From an uncultured Helicobacteraceae bacterium (GTDB lineage: Bacteria > Campylobacterota > Campylobacteria > Campylobacterales > Helicobacteraceae), in assembly GCA_944323755.1 (NCBI GenBank), contig CALUTR010000002.1, positions 310,001 to 374,000 on the forward strand: a stretch of 64,000 nucleotides of DNA. The letters run 5' to 3'. Positions 62,460 through 64,000 of the stretch are shown in pieces. Made by a program: the position numbers and the translations under genes. The notes under the pieces were generated by a model, which worked only from the letters and a program-made list of their open reading frames with translations, was not told the origin of the DNA and did no database searches. Each line of letters begins with the position of its first letter. Within the stretch, counting starts at the first letter, position 1.

Positions 62460-64000
62460 TTGGAACTAATTGGTTTAAAAAAAGATAATGAAATCATTGA
62501 TCTACAAACAGCTGAAGAGTTAAAGCTAGATATAGATAATTATCAGAAAATATATTTTGATAACTCAAAAGATGCGCTAAGCATTATTAGGCATTCGTGC
62601 GCTCACTTAATGGCACAAGCAATCAAACAACTATACACAAATGCAAAGTTCTTTGTTGGTCCTGTTGTAGATGAAGGATTTTATTATGATTTTAAAGTAG
62701 ATGAAAAAATAAGCATAGAAGATCTAGCAAAGATTGAAAGCAAAATGCGAGAGCTAGCTAAACAATCATCTCCTATAAAAAAAGAATATATGGATAGATC
62801 AAAGGCATTAGAAAAATTTAAAGATGATGAGCTAAAAATGACTGTTATCAAAAATATTAAAGAAGATACATTTAGCACATATACACAAGGTGATTTTGAA
62901 GACCTATGCAGAGGCCCGCACATACCAGATGTGAAATTTTTATCACATTTTAAGCTTACAAAGTTAGCAGGTGCATATTTAGGCGGAAATGAAAATGAAG
63001 AAATGCTAACTAGAATCTATGGAATTGCATTTGCAACAAAAGAAGCACTAAAAGAATATAACTTTATGATGGAAGAAGCACTAAAAAGAGATCATAGGAA
63101 AATTGGAAATGAATTGCAGCTTTTTACATTTGATGAAGATATTGGTGCTGGATTCCCAATATGGCTGCCAAAGGGTGCAAGAATAAGGAGAAATATAGAA
63201 AATATACTTACAAGAGCCCTCATTAATCAAGAATATGAGCCTGTTAGAGGACCAGAGATACTAAAAAGTGATTTATGGAAGATTAGCGGACACTATCAAA
63301 ATTACAAAGAAAATATGTATTTCACAACCATTGATGAAACAGAATATGGTATAAAACCTATGAACTGCTTAGGGCATATTAAAGTTTATCAAAGTGATAT
63401 TAGAAGTTATAGAGATTTGCCACTTAGATTCTATGAATATGGAGTTGTGCATAGACACGAAAAAAGTGGTGTACTTCACGGATTACTTCGCGTAAGAGAA
63501 TTCACGCAAGATGATGCACATATATTCTGCAAGCAAGATCAAATAAAAGATGAAATCATAACAATCGTAAATTTTGTAAGCAAAATTATGAAAATTTTTG
63601 ATTTTAAATATGAAATGGAAATATCAACAAAACCAGAAAAATATATAGGCAGTGATGAAGTATGGGAAGAAGCCACAAAAGCATTAAAAGAGGTACTAGA
63701 ATCTAGTGGGATTAATTATAGTATAGATGAAGGTGGTGGCGCATTTTATGGACCAAAAATCGATATAAAAATTACTGATGCAATAGGTAGAAAATGGCAA
63801 TGCGGAACGATTCAAATTGATATGAATTTACCAGATAGATTTAATCTTGAATATATAGATGAAAATAATACACCACAAAAACCAATAATGATACACAGGG
63901 CAATACTTGGAAGCTTTGAGAGATTTATTGCGATTTTAACAGAGCATTATGGTGGGGAATTCCCAGTATTTATAGCGCCAACACAAGTAATCATAATACC
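62460..64000 (+). CDS. thrS: Threonyl-tRNA synthetase (3' end outside window)
   Basis: Class II aminoacyl-tRNA synthetase; 513 residues are present. I start it at the TTG at 62460 (MELIGLKKDNEIIDLQTAEE), preceded by AAGG at a loose spacing; no ATG suits better. The editing-domain histidine motif RHSCAHLMAQAIKQL starts near residue 44 versus about 70 in E. coli, so the N-terminal TGS part is shortened. Class II motifs include RGPEILKSDLWKISGHYQNY, HRHEKSGVLHGLLRVREFTQ and IHRAILGSFERFIAIL. The frame is open to the last base. Confidence 0.94.
   Translation, partial: MELIGLKKDNEIIDLQTAEELKLDIDNYQKIYFDNSKDALSIIRHSCAHLMAQAIKQLYTNAKFFVGPVVDEGFYYDFKVDEKISIEDLAKIESKMRELAKQSSPIKKEYMDRSKALEKFKDDELKMTVIKNIKEDTFSTYTQGDFEDLCRGPHIPDVKFLSHFKLTKLAGAYLGGNENEEMLTRIYGIAFATKEALKEYNFMMEEALKRDHRKIGNELQLFTFDEDIGAGFPIWLPKGARIRRNIENILTRALINQEYEPVRGPEILKSDLWKISGHYQNYKENMYFTTIDETEYGIKPMNCLGHIKVYQSDIRSYRDLPLRFYEYGVVHRHEKSGVLHGLLRVREFTQDDAHIFCKQDQIKDEIITIVNFVSKIMKIFDFKYEMEISTKPEKYIGSDEVWEEATKALKEVLESSGINYSIDEGGGAFYGPKIDIKITDAIGRKWQCGTIQIDMNLPDRFNLEYIDENNTPQKPIMIHRAILGSFERFIAILTEHYGGEFPVFIAPTQVIII

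Overview
The window reads as chromosomal DNA of a Campylobacterota member, most likely a Helicobacter-type organism. Base composition is strongly AT-rich. Several gene strings are in the order known from Helicobacter and Campylobacter: oorD-oorA beside mltG; trxB-trxA-yraN-hom-aminotransferase-rlmB-rsmI-rpmE; a PBP2/FtsI gene followed by fliE-flgC-flgB; prfA-rpsT-glmM-lspA; and a divergent NssR-like regulator/group III truncated haemoglobin pair. The species was not determined.

Layout. 1-21.9 kb is housekeeping: 2-oxoglutarate oxidoreductase (partial oorA, oorD), mltG, an AsmA-like protein, thiE, purF, dapB, the thioredoxin pair, hom, RNA modification enzymes, rpmE, cca, a cell-division transpeptidase, the flagellar rod genes with a sigma-54 promoter, a HIT protein and a UPF0323 lipoprotein. 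21.9-57.6 kb is a large surface-glycan locus of about 30 genes. 57.6-64 kb returns to housekeeping: nssR/ctb, prfA, rpsT, glmM, lspA, tRNA-Val and partial thrS.

Glycan locus. It combines CDP-3,6-dideoxyhexose genes (rfbF, rfbG, rfbH, rfbE, plus three related SDRs) with two RmlC-like epimerases, UDP-sugar dehydrogenase, GT2 and GT61 glycosyltransferases, sugar C-methyltransferases, an acetyltransferase, and FkbM and family-24-type methyltransferases. A visibly GC-richer part carries phosphonate genes (cytidylyltransferase/PEP mutase, phosphonopyruvate decarboxylase, iron alcohol dehydrogenase), a CDP-glycerol-type phosphotransferase, and an unusual protein joining a YidC-like membrane domain to a sulfatase/phosphotransferase domain. 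The likely overall job is a variable O-antigen or capsule with dideoxy-sugar and phosphonate or phosphodiester decorations.

The dominant signal is 18 poly-G tracts of 8-11 bases, all G on the coding strand, in 18 of the glycan genes. As read, 11 are in the full-length frame (ON) and 7 are shifted (OFF): acetyltransferase 28303-28955, SDR 31659-32557, YidC-sulfatase 38919-41680, CDP-glycerol-type transferase 41690-43101, GT2 44028-45214, methyltransferase 45224-46274 and GT61 51285-52533. I restored each OFF gene by hand by changing the tract by one base and following the joined frame. Several tracts lie at the extreme 3' end of genes, where a length change alters the C-terminal tail and makes the stop codon meet or overlap the next start codon, suggesting a switch on translational coupling as well as plain on/off.

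The PEP mutase gene has an in-frame ochre stop, and two glycan-gene remnants (33181-33447 and 36877-37325) are decayed. No CRISPR array, insertion sequence or rRNA gene was seen.
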